From: Actinomycetes bacterium
Lineage (GTDB): Bacteria > Actinomycetota > Acidimicrobiia > IMCC26256 > PALSA-610
Reading direction: 5' to 3'
Assembly: GCA_025463875.1 (NCBI GenBank)
Contig: JAODBI010000185.1
Location: forward strand, 1 to 35,769
Length of the DNA: 35,769 nt
Positions 1 through 7,148 of this stretch are shown here, one piece after another. How positions within the stretch are numbered: the first letter of the stretch is position 1; every line of letters starts with the position of its first letter. Both the position numbers and the translations under genes were made by a program. The notes under the pieces are model-generated. The model saw only the letters and a list, made by a program, of their open reading frames with translations, did not search any database and was not told the origin of the DNA.

Positions 1-153
1 TTTCGCGTCGACCGCCGAATAGACGACCTCACGAGTGTCGCCCGAGAGCGCGAAACAACACGGCAAGACATGCGGTCGTCCGTCGCTCGTGACCGTTGCC
101 AAGCGGGCGACACGCGCGTCCCGCACCCGGCGGCGCATCTGCTCGGGCTCCAT
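1..153 (-). CDS. PPOX-fold F420/FMN-dependent enzyme, N-terminal part
   Basis: The gene runs off the left edge of the window; only the first 51 codons are visible, starting at ATG 153-151 on the minus strand. The translation begins MEPEQMRRRVRDARVARLAT and continues with TSDGRPHVLPCCFAL. This is the typical opening of split-beta-barrel pyridoxamine-5-phosphate-oxidase-like proteins: the RVARLAT-x-TSDGRPHVLP strand pair lines the flavin or F420 site. The closest group I recognise is the actinobacterial PPOX-class probable F420-dependent family related to Rv0121c. Such enzymes reduce or oxidise small substrates with F420 or FMN, but the substrate cannot be told from this fragment. It diverges from the lipoprotein gene at 209 with only 55 bp between the start codons, so the two promoters must be compact or overlapping. 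The start is supported by a G-rich stretch (GGTGGGCC) just upstream. Confidence 0.72.
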   Translation of the reverse strand, partial: MEPEQMRRRVRDARVARLATVTSDGRPHVLPCCFALSGDTREVVYSAVDAK

Positions 154-208
154 CGGCCCACCGTAGGTCGGCCGCACGGTACGGATCGCACGTGCCAGAC
201 TCCCCCGA

Positions 209-1702
209 ATGCGCCGCAATTCATGTGTCATTCTCGCCGCGGCCGCGGCCGCCGTCATCGTGGCCGCCGCCTGTTCGTCGTCGTCGAAGTCGACGAATCC
301 TTCGTCGTCGACCACCGCGCCGCGGTCGACGCAATCGACCCCGTCGACCCGCGCACCCGCGCCGCCGGGCCCCGCCGCGACCTTGAGCGGACCGATCACG
401 GGGGGCAACGGCATCTCACTGTTGTCGGCAACCGCCGTCGACCTGAAGCAGGCGGCCTACACCGAGGCGGAGTATTTCGCGTCGGGCACCGCGCAGTCGT
501 TCAAAGCGGCCGGCCCACAGGGGACGGATGGGCGGTGGTCGGTCGCGCCCGACACGAAGGCGGCCTACCGCACGCGCATCATCGTGCGACGGCCCACGGC
601 CGCACACTTCAACGGCACGGTGCTGGTCGAATGGCTCAACGTCAGCGCGGGTTCCGACACCGCGCCCGACTTCTCCTCGGCGGCGAGCGAGATCACTCGG
701 AGCGGCTTCGCGTGGGTCGGCCTGTCGGCGCAGCAGATCGGCGTGTCGGGCGGAGCCGGCGTCGTTCCGGTCGCGGGGATACCGGCGGGCGGCCTGCGGG
801 GGAGCGATCCGGCGCGTTACGGATCGCTCCGTCATCCGGGAGACCGATACGCGCTCGACATCTTCTCGCAGATCGGACGCGCGGTTCGTAGCTCGTCCGG
901 CGGCGCGCTCGGAGGCCTGAAGCCCGCCCGCGTTGTCGCGCTGGGTGAGTCACAGTCGGCGTTCGAACTGACGACCTACATCGACGCGATCCAACCGAGA
1001 ACGCACATCTTCGACGGCTTCTTCGTCCACAGTCGCGGCGGCGGTGCGATCCCACTCGAGGGCGGCAACATCGGCAAGGGCATCAACGGCGGTATCCGCA
1101 TCCGCGACGACATCGACGTGCCGGTGTTCCTCCTCGAGACCGAGACCGACGAGGTCGCGCTCCGCTACTTCGACGCCCACCAGCCGGACTCCGATCATCT
1201 CCGGCTCTGGGACATCGCGGGCGCCGCGCACGCCGACACGTTCACCGTCGGCGGAAGTCCGTACGGCATCGGTTGCAAAAGCCTCATCAACAGCGCGCCG
1301 ACACACTTCGTCATCGCGGCCGCGCTGGCCCAACTCGACAAATGGATCCGCTCCGGCACACCTCCTCCGTCGGCACCCCGTATGGAGATCTCCCTCGCCG
1401 GCGACAAGGCGGTCATCCAGCGCGACGCGCTCGGGAACGCGATCGGCGGGGTGCGCACGGCTGCGAACGACGTTCCGGTCGCCGCACTGTCGGGCGCGGC
1501 GCCCGGCAGCTCCGACCTCCTGTGCAGCCTGTTCGGCAGCACGAAACCGTTCGACGCGTCGACGCTGGCCCGCCTGTATCCGAGTCGTGCGTCGTACCTC
1601 GGCCGGGTCGACAAGGCGACCGACAAGGCGATCGCAAGCGGCTATGTGCTCCCGGCTGATCGGGCTGCCATCATCGCCGAGGCGGCCAAGGCCAAGATCT
1701 GA
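209..1702 (+). CDS. Secreted alpha/beta-hydrolase-domain lipoprotein
   Basis: A 497-residue exported hydrolase. The N-terminus MRRNSCVILAAAAAAVIVAAAC is a lipoprotein signal peptide with lipobox AAAC, followed by a Ser/Thr/Pro-rich linker to about residue 60. The catalytic region contains a nucleophile elbow, LGESQSA, with Ser near residue 248. A later DIAGAAHADTF segment can supply the catalytic His, and an acidic stretch (LLETETDEVA) lies between them. Spacing and overall length match the large bacterial alpha/beta-hydrolase-domain family (Abhydrolase_10 type), whose substrates are mostly unknown; an ester is likely. The protein should be anchored on the outer face of the cytoplasmic membrane. 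Its stop lies 4 bp from the end of the convergent transglutaminase gene, so no room exists for a separate terminator. ATG 209 is chosen because it begins the signal peptide. Confidence 0.85.
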   Translation: MRRNSCVILAAAAAAVIVAAACSSSSKSTNPSSSTTAPRSTQSTPSTRAPAPPGPAATLSGPITGGNGISLLSATAVDLKQAAYTEAEYFASGTAQSFKAAGPQGTDGRWSVAPDTKAAYRTRIIVRRPTAAHFNGTVLVEWLNVSAGSDTAPDFSSAASEITRSGFAWVGLSAQQIGVSGGAGVVPVAGIPAGGLRGSDPARYGSLRHPGDRYALDIFSQIGRAVRSSSGGALGGLKPARVVALGESQSAFELTTYIDAIQPRTHIFDGFFVHSRGGGAIPLEGGNIGKGINGGIRIRDDIDVPVFLLETETDEVALRYFDAHQPDSDHLRLWDIAGAAHADTFTVGGSPYGIGCKSLINSAPTHFVIAAALAQLDKWIRSGTPPPSAPRMEISLAGDKAVIQRDALGNAIGGVRTAANDVPVAALSGAAPGSSDLLCSLFGSTKPFDASTLARLYPSRASYLGRVDKATDKAIASGYVLPADRAAIIAEAAKAKI

Positions 1703-1706
1703 GGAC

Positions 1707-2549
1707 TCAGGCGACGCGGCGGATCGTCACGCGGACGTCGCTCGAACGCGACGGCGGGCCGTTGTAGACGCCCTTGAGCGGCGTCACGTCGCCGTAGTCG
1801 CGCCCGCGTGCGACGAGGACGTGCTCCTCGCCGACGCGGGCGCCGTTAGTCGGGTCGACGCGTTGCCAGGACCCCGTCCACGCTTCGAGCCACGCGTGAC
1901 TTTGCGCGGTTACCGCCACGTCGACGGCGCCGTCGGCGTCGGGGTGGAGGTAGCCGGATGCGTATCGCGCGGGGATGCCTGCAGCACGCAGCACCGCCAG
2001 GGCGACGTGGACGAAGTCCTGGCAAACGCCGCGACCCAGCTCGAGGGCGGACCGCGCGTTCGTCGAGACGTCGGTCGCGCCTGTCTCGTACGCGAGGCTC
2101 TCGCGGACCCACGTGCTGACGGCCTCGACCGTCTCGCGCGGCGAACGGGAATCGGAGATCGCGGCCGCGACCTCGAGGAATGGTTGGTCGAGCGGAACGC
2201 GCGGTGACTCGTGGAGGTATTCGCAGAAGCGGTCGCGTACGTTTTCATCGGACAGGACCTCCCAATCTGTGTCAGTGACGTCGGGAATTGCTGCGACGGT
2301 TTCGACCAGTGAGCGGGCGGCGACGATGAGCCGGTCGTGCGGCTCGTGTACGTCGAAGGCGCTCACTTCGGTACCCCAATAGTCGACGTAGTGCATGACC
2401 GGAACACTCGGACGCACGTCGACGCGATGGTCGAGGACCATCTGCGTCGCCTCACGGGCCGGGCTCATACGCGCTTCGTTGTAGGACGCCAGTACCTCCC
2501 CTTCGTACTCGTAACTGGTGACGTGCTCGATCGAGAGTCGCCAGGCCAC
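1707..2549 (-). CDS. Transglutaminase-like cysteine peptidase-fold protein
   Basis: A 280-residue protein with the N-terminal beta domain typical of bacterial transglutaminases (residues 1-100, opening WRLSIEHVTSYEYEG) followed by the papain-like transglutaminase core. The catalytic triad is visible: Cys176 in GRGVCQDFVH, His218 in QSHAWLEAW and Asp232 in VDPTNG. Members cleave or form amide bonds on peptides. The GTG start at 2549-2547 is chosen because it overlaps the stop of the upstream alpha-E gene (TAGTG) and puts the conserved strand at the N-terminus; a longer reading frame to 2621 would overlap that gene. It is the last gene of the ATP-grasp / alpha-E / transglutaminase cassette and is almost certainly translationally coupled to it. 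It has no signal peptide, so it acts in the cytoplasm. Confidence 0.93.
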   Translation of the reverse strand: MAWRLSIEHVTSYEYEGEVLASYNEARMSPAREATQMVLDHRVDVRPSVPVMHYVDYWGTEVSAFDVHEPHDRLIVAARSLVETVAAIPDVTDTDWEVLSDENVRDRFCEYLHESPRVPLDQPFLEVAAAISDSRSPRETVEAVSTWVRESLAYETGATDVSTNARSALELGRGVCQDFVHVALAVLRAAGIPARYASGYLHPDADGAVDVAVTAQSHAWLEAWTGSWQRVDPTNGARVGEEHVLVARGRDYGDVTPLKGVYNGPPSRSSDVRVTIRRVA

Positions 2550-3484
2550 TACGCGCTCCACCGGATGGCGAGGGCACCGTTGAAGAAGCGGTTCGCAATC
2601 ACGTCGTGCGCGTGCGCGCACGCGCGTTCGAGACGCGCGAGATGCTCGGGTAGGGAGTGCTCGAGATCGGCGACGCGGATGAACTCAAGATCGGCGCTCG
2701 CCCGACCCACAACCCGGCGCGGCTCACTGGCGGCGCCGTGGCGATCCGACGCGGGGTCGAGATCGAAGAGCACTGTCTCGGCCACACCGAGCGCGTGAAA
2801 CACCGAACGCGGGAACAGCCGGTCGAGCAACAGGAATTCGAGCGCCCGGGAGCCCTCGACGCCGCGGCGGTAGGTGCGGAGGTACGACTCGTACGCCGCG
2901 CAGCAGCGCAGGGTCGCCACCCAGCCCGCGCTGCCCCACGCGTCTCCCAGCCGGGTCGAGAGCAGGCGAACGGTCAGGTCGACGCGTTCGAGCGAACGAC
3001 CCAGGACGATGAATCGCCAGGTGTCGTCGTGACTCATGGTCGCGTCGGCGAGACCGGAGACGATCGCCGCGCGATCGCGTACCCAGCCCAGGAACCCGTG
3101 CTGCGCGTACACCGATCGCCCGCGGCGGACGTCGAGCGCGGTGTGTGTCGCGTTGATGCTCGACCACATCTCCGACGACATGGCCTCGCGCGCGCCCCGC
3201 GCGTTCTCCCACATCGCTTCGAGCGAACGGACGACCGAACCGTCGAAGCGCGGATCATCGACGAAGAAGCCCACCAAGGACTCGATGTTCGTGCCGACCT
3301 CGACGCGCGCGGCCGGTTCGCTCGCACCCATCGCTTCGACGAGCCGGCGGCACGCCGACTCCTCGCCCCCCACCCGGTCCTCGAGCAGCGCGTGCGAGTA
3401 GACGTCGAGGATGCGCGCCGTCGTCTCCGCCCGCTCCGCGTAACGCCCGAGCCAGTACAGCGACTCCGCGATCCGGCTCAACAT
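2549..3484 (-). CDS. Alpha-E domain-containing protein (DUF403)
   Basis: A 311-residue, mostly helical protein that opens MLSRIAESLYWLGRYAERAE, the near-invariant signature of the alpha-E family. Further family blocks are WENARGAREAMSSEMW and VLGRSLERVDLTVRLLSTRL. The biochemical role is not established. The family is found almost always beside a circularly permuted ATP-grasp enzyme and a transglutaminase, exactly as here, and comparative genomics has proposed that the set makes and trims a peptide or amide-linked product. ATG 3484 is chosen because it begins the family signature and lies 13 bp after the stop of the ATP-grasp gene; an in-frame extension to 3655 would overlap that gene and has shadow-like composition. 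Its stop overlaps the start of the transglutaminase gene. Confidence 0.93.
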   Translation of the reverse strand: MLSRIAESLYWLGRYAERAETTARILDVYSHALLEDRVGGEESACRRLVEAMGASEPAARVEVGTNIESLVGFFVDDPRFDGSVVRSLEAMWENARGAREAMSSEMWSSINATHTALDVRRGRSVYAQHGFLGWVRDRAAIVSGLADATMSHDDTWRFIVLGRSLERVDLTVRLLSTRLGDAWGSAGWVATLRCCAAYESYLRTYRRGVEGSRALEFLLLDRLFPRSVFHALGVAETVLFDLDPASDRHGAASEPRRVVGRASADLEFIRVADLEHSLPEHLARLERACAHAHDVIANRFFNGALAIRWSA

Positions 3485-3497
3485 CGGCGGTTCACGA

Positions 3498-5060
3498 TCA
3501 CTGCTGCTGGGCCGCCTGCTCGCTCGCGGAGGGAACCATGCCGAACGGCTGACGCGCGAGCGGCTCGCACTCCACGCCATCGGCGACGCTCGTCTCCTCC
3601 TGCTCGACGTCGGTACCTTCGCGCGCGAGCACCCACGTGTCCTTCGACCCACCACCCTGACTCGAGTTGACGACGAGGCTGCCCTCGTTCAGCGCGACCC
3701 GGGTGAGTCCGCCCGGCACGACCCACACGTTCTCGCCGTCGTTGAGGGCGAAAGGCCGGAGATCGAGGTGGCGGGGTTGCATGCCGGTCTCCACATACGT
3801 GGGCGCGGTCGAGAGCGCGACCGGCTGCTGCGCGATCCACGAGCGGGGTTCGGCCTCGACTGCCAGCCGCACCGCGTCCAACGCTTCGGTTTCGGCGCAC
3901 GGCCCGATGACGATGCCACTGCCGCCCGATCCGTCGGCCGGTTTCCACACGAGCTGGTCGACCCGGTCGAGCGCCCACGCCCGCACGTCGACGTCGTCGA
4001 GCATGAACGTCTCGACGTTGGAGAGGATCGGCTTCTCACCGAGATAGAAGTCGATCATCGCGGGCACGTACGGATACACGGCTTTGTCGTCGGCGACGCC
4101 GTTGCCGAGGAAGTTCGCGATGGTGACATTGCCGGCGCGCGCCGCGTTGACGAGGCCCGCGCAGCCGAGCATCGACGTCGGCGAGAAGTGCAGCGGGTCG
4201 AGGAACTCGTCGTCGACCCGCCGGTACACCACGTCGACGCGCTCTTCGCCGCTCGTGGTCAGCATGTAGAGCACGTTGTCGCGACACACCAGGTCGCGGC
4301 CCTCGACCAGCTCGACGCCCATTTGGCGGGCGAGGAACGAGTGCTCGAAGTACGCGGCGTTGAAGACGCCCGGGGTGAGCAACACGACACGCGGATCAGT
4401 GACGCCGCGCGGCGCGGTCGCGACGAGCGTCTGCAGGAGGCGCGACGGGTAGTCGGAGACCGGCTGCACGCGGTGCGCGGCGAACAGCTCGGGGAATACG
4501 TGGGTCATCGCGCGCCGGTTCTCCACGACGTAGGAGATACCCGAAGGTATTCGCAAGTTGTCCTCGAGGACACACATCTTTCCCGCGCCGTCGCGCACGA
4601 GATCGATGCCGGCGACGTGCACGCGAACACCGCCGGGCGGCGACATACCGCCGCACGCGGCGCGGTGGTAGTGGGACGACGTGACCACCAGCCGGCGGGG
4701 AACGACCCCGGCGCGCATGATCTCGCCGGGTCCGTACACGTCGTCGAGAAAGCGCTCCAGGGCGCGGACACGTTGCGCGACGCCTCGCTCGACGAGCGAC
4801 CACTCGTTCGCGGAGATGACGCGCGGGACGAGGTCGAGCGGGAACGGTCGCTCCTCACCCGAGTGGGCGTACGTGATGCCCTGATCGCGGAAGACCCGGT
4901 CGCGCGTCGAGCAGCGTTCGTCGAAGTCGTGCTTCGAGAGGGTCTGTACGTGTTCGTAGAGTGAGCGATAGTCGACACGCGTCTCCCCGTCCGCGTCGAA
5001 CATCTCGTCCCACGCGTCGATCGGTTGATACGCGTCGAGCAGGTCGCCCACCGGTCCCAC
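3498..5060 (-). CDS. Circularly permuted type 2 ATP-grasp protein
   Basis: About 520 residues. The reading frame shows the family blocks in order: AWDEMFDADGETRVDYRSLYEH near the start, GMSPPGGVRVHVAGIDLVR, LEDNLRIPSGISYVVENR, VVYRRVDDEFLDPL, NFLGNGVADDKAVYPYVPAMI, VWKPADGSGGSGIVIG, and the terminal NSSQGGGSKDTWVL. These enzymes are predicted amidoligases that use ATP to join a carboxylate to an amine, with the substrate unknown. The start is uncertain: no in-frame ATG sits in the right place, and TTG 5084, GTG 5060 and GTG 5051 are all possible. GTG 5060 gives a protein of normal family length. The much longer open frame to 5753 overlaps the acyl-CoA dehydrogenase-like gene antiparallel in frame only and is not credible. 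It is the first gene of the three-gene cassette ending at 1707. Confidence 0.88.
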   Translation of the reverse strand: MGPVGDLLDAYQPIDAWDEMFDADGETRVDYRSLYEHVQTLSKHDFDERCSTRDRVFRDQGITYAHSGEERPFPLDLVPRVISANEWSLVERGVAQRVRALERFLDDVYGPGEIMRAGVVPRRLVVTSSHYHRAACGGMSPPGGVRVHVAGIDLVRDGAGKMCVLEDNLRIPSGISYVVENRRAMTHVFPELFAAHRVQPVSDYPSRLLQTLVATAPRGVTDPRVVLLTPGVFNAAYFEHSFLARQMGVELVEGRDLVCRDNVLYMLTTSGEERVDVVYRRVDDEFLDPLHFSPTSMLGCAGLVNAARAGNVTIANFLGNGVADDKAVYPYVPAMIDFYLGEKPILSNVETFMLDDVDVRAWALDRVDQLVWKPADGSGGSGIVIGPCAETEALDAVRLAVEAEPRSWIAQQPVALSTAPTYVETGMQPRHLDLRPFALNDGENVWVVPGGLTRVALNEGSLVVNSSQGGGSKDTWVLAREGTDVEQEETSVADGVECEPLARQPFGMVPSASEQAAQQQ

Positions 5061-5137
5061 ACTCGCCGAAGCGCGGTTCGCCAAGGTGTCCCGGCCATGA
5101 AACAGCGATATCGATTTCCTGCCTGTTATCTGACGCC

Positions 5138-6304
5138 TCAGATGATGGGCGCGCCGGGATCGAGGCCGAGCAGGACCCGCCCCGCGATCTCGAACCGGGC
5201 CGGCGACAGCACGACGTGTTGCGTCATCGTGTGCACGTCGCGCCAGCAGCGGTCGAGCACGGTGTCGCGGGCGACCGCGTTCATGCCGCTCGCGTCGTGG
5301 AGGAGGTCGATCGCGCGCGCCGACAGCTGTACCGCGGTCACAAGGCCCAGACGGCTCCGAGCGAGCGCCGCGTTGTCGAACGGCTCGTGCGCGACCCCAC
5401 GGTCCCAGCTCGAGTGCGCGGTCTCCATCAACACCGCGCGCGCCGCCTGATAGAGGCCCTGGGCCTCCCCCAGCGCGATCTGGGCGGGGGCGCGCTCGGC
5501 GAGGACGCTGAAGTTGCCGGTCGGGACCTTCACGGTCGCAAGCTCCGTGAAGCGCTCGATCATGTTGCGCGCCGCGCCGACGGCGCAGGCCGTGAGCGCC
5601 GGTCCGAGCTGGGCCCACAACGGGATCCAACTGAAGATGTCGGTTCCCCCGGTTTGCGGGCGCATCGGCTCGAAGGTCCAGTCGGCCGCGACCTCGACGT
5701 CGTCGAACTCGTAGTCGTTGCTCCCGGTGGCGCGCATACCGGTGACGTTCCACGTGCCGAGATCGCGAGCTCGTTCGACAGGGAAGATGGCGGAGCGGAT
5801 CTGGATCCCGTCGTCGGTGATCACGGGTTCGTCACCGTCGAACACGATCGCGGCGGCCAGGATCCAGCGCGCGTGCGCCGAGCCCGAGAGGTAGGTCGCG
5901 CGACCACTGAACAGGAAGCCGCCGTCGACGACGCGGGCTCGCGCGGTGACCGGGTTCAGCGTGCCCGCGACCAGGCCGCGCGGGTCACCGCAGATCGTCG
6001 TGAACGCCTCCGGCGACACCCGGCGGGCGAAGATCGCGCCGTCGGCGAGGATGGCGAGCGTCCAACCCGTCGACGAGTCGAGCGCGGCAACCCGTTCGAG
6101 GATCGCGATCGACTCCGGGATGGTGAGCCCAAGGCCGCCGAGCGTCTCCGGTACGAGCATGCGGAACAGGTCGGCCTCGTGCAGCGCGGCAACGACATCG
6201 GGCGCGAGGTAACCGAGATGCTCCGACTCGGGGGCCGCGTCCCGGATCACGTCGGCGATCGCGTCGACTTTGTCGATCAGCTTCTCGAGAGTTCCCGCGC
6301 TCAT
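5138..6304 (-). CDS. Acyl-CoA dehydrogenase-fold flavoprotein
   Basis: A 388-residue soluble protein of the acyl-CoA dehydrogenase superfamily. Visible blocks are the N-terminal helical domain (PESEHLGYLAPDVVAALHEADLFRMLVPETLGGLG split across residues 25-60), the SSTGWTLAI segment, the beta-domain run VDGGFLFSGRATYLSGSAHARWIL, GMRATGSNDYEFDDVEV, and a C-terminal helical bundle. The short C-terminus and the pattern SSTGW / SGSAHARW fit the subgroup containing flavin-dependent monooxygenases such as HsaA and HpaB-like hydroxylases, as well as true dehydrogenases, so I cannot choose between dehydrogenation and hydroxylation. The start ATG 6304 gives a standard N-terminus. It lies about 78 bp upstream of the ATP-grasp gene on the same strand and may share a transcript, although the functional link is unclear. 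Confidence 0.9.
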   Translation of the reverse strand: MSAGTLEKLIDKVDAIADVIRDAAPESEHLGYLAPDVVAALHEADLFRMLVPETLGGLGLTIPESIAILERVAALDSSTGWTLAILADGAIFARRVSPEAFTTICGDPRGLVAGTLNPVTARARVVDGGFLFSGRATYLSGSAHARWILAAAIVFDGDEPVITDDGIQIRSAIFPVERARDLGTWNVTGMRATGSNDYEFDDVEVAADWTFEPMRPQTGGTDIFSWIPLWAQLGPALTACAVGAARNMIERFTELATVKVPTGNFSVLAERAPAQIALGEAQGLYQAARAVLMETAHSSWDRGVAHEPFDNAALARSRLGLVTAVQLSARAIDLLHDASGMNAVARDTVLDRCWRDVHTMTQHVVLSPARFEIAGRVLLGLDPGAPII

Positions 6305-6361
6305 GACGCGGAGCCTACGAACTGCGGTCCGCTCGATCCAGGGGTGCCGCGGTCGATGCGC

Positions 6362-6988
6362 TCACGTCGCGATTGCCCACACCGCGTACAGCGGATCGCC
6401 GCCGGAAGGCGTCGGGCATTGACGCGCAATCGCGGTTTCGTAGCCGGCGGCGGCCGCGAAGTAGCCGGCCACGATGTCCTGATGTTTGGTGCTCTCCGAG
6501 TACAGCCAGCCTCGGATCGCCTTGGTCGGGAACAGTCGGTTCGAGAACGTGCACACGAAGAGACCGCCCGGACGCACGACCCGCGCCACGTCGCGGAACA
6601 CGTCGACGGGCCGGGTGAGGTAGTCGACGGAGACGCAGCACGTCGCATGATCGAAGGAGTCGTCGGCGAACGGGAGCACCGGATCGTTGTTGAGGTCGTG
6701 CACGACCCAGGCGCGCGCCTGCGGGTTGGCCGCAAGCTCGTCGGCGTTCATACCGAGCACCGTCAGCGCTACAGGGGTCTCCCGAAAATGCGAGACCCAG
6801 GAGCTCATGAGGTCGAGTACGGACCCGCGTATCCCGAGCTCGTCATAGAGCGCGCCGACCGCGTCGATCGCGCCGTCGTCGATGTGCGTGACGTAACGCG
6901 GAAACGAATAGAACTCGGCGTCGTCCGCTTCGTCGTCGCGCCCGAAGAAGCCGTCCGGATATTCATCGCCACTCGGTCCCGGCGCCAT
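6362..6988 (-). CDS. SAM-dependent methyltransferase, type 11-like
   Basis: A 208-residue class I methyltransferase-like protein. Motif I is present as GSVLDLMSSWVSHF, which lacks the usual GxGxG but is a known variant in a group of actinobacterial and cyanobacterial methyltransferases. It is followed by the acidic strand-2 end (VLGMNADELAANP), DLNNDPVLPFADDSFDHATCCVSVDYL as motif II/III, and VVRPGGLFVCTFSNRLFPTKA as the later beta strand. The substrate is unknown. The gene begins at ATG 6988 and diverges from the large phosphoesterase at 7149. The 160-bp intergenic region holds a perfect palindrome that could control either gene. Confidence 0.85.
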   Translation of the reverse strand: MAPGPSGDEYPDGFFGRDDEADDAEFYSFPRYVTHIDDGAIDAVGALYDELGIRGSVLDLMSSWVSHFRETPVALTVLGMNADELAANPQARAWVVHDLNNDPVLPFADDSFDHATCCVSVDYLTRPVDVFRDVARVVRPGGLFVCTFSNRLFPTKAIRGWLYSESTKHQDIVAGYFAAAAGYETAIARQCPTPSGGDPLYAVWAIAT

Positions 6989-7047
6989 CGCGGACGAACT
7001 CTAGACAGCGCGAAATCCGCGGTCCCGCCCGTTTGCCGTTCACGTAC

Positions 7048-7064
7048 TTCAGTGACACACTGAA
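7048..7064. promoter_or_regulatory. Perfect 17-bp palindrome, probable repressor operator
   Basis: TTCAGTG-ACA-CACTGAA is a 7-3-7 perfect inverted repeat in the region between the divergent methyltransferase and phosphoesterase genes. It lies 23 bp upstream of a GATAAT that could be the -10 box of the phosphoesterase promoter, so a bound dimer would cover the -35 area. Size and symmetry fit a TetR- or GntR-type dimer site. No regulator gene is adjacent, so the binding protein is unknown. Confidence 0.5.
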
Positions 7065-7086
7065 TCGAAAGGCCGCACAATCGGGG

Positions 7087-7092
7087 GATAAT
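7087..7092 (+). promoter_or_regulatory. Candidate -10 box for the phosphoesterase gene
   Basis: GATAAT matches the -10 consensus at five of six positions and lies about 57 bp upstream of ATG 7149. No good -35 hexamer is seen at 16-18 bp spacing, because the palindrome occupies the area just upstream, so an activator-independent strong promoter is not assured. Confidence 0.35.
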
Positions 7093-7148
7093 CGTGCGGA
7101 TCAATCGGCCTTTTCCCCGAATTCGCCGCGCGGACGGGGAGGAACGGT

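Noticed and set aside
5061-5753. Long open extension in frame with the ATP-grasp gene, lying over the flavoprotein gene
   Set aside because: It overlaps the well-supported acyl-CoA dehydrogenase-fold gene on the same strand in another frame, is Arg/Gly-rich, and has no family similarity.
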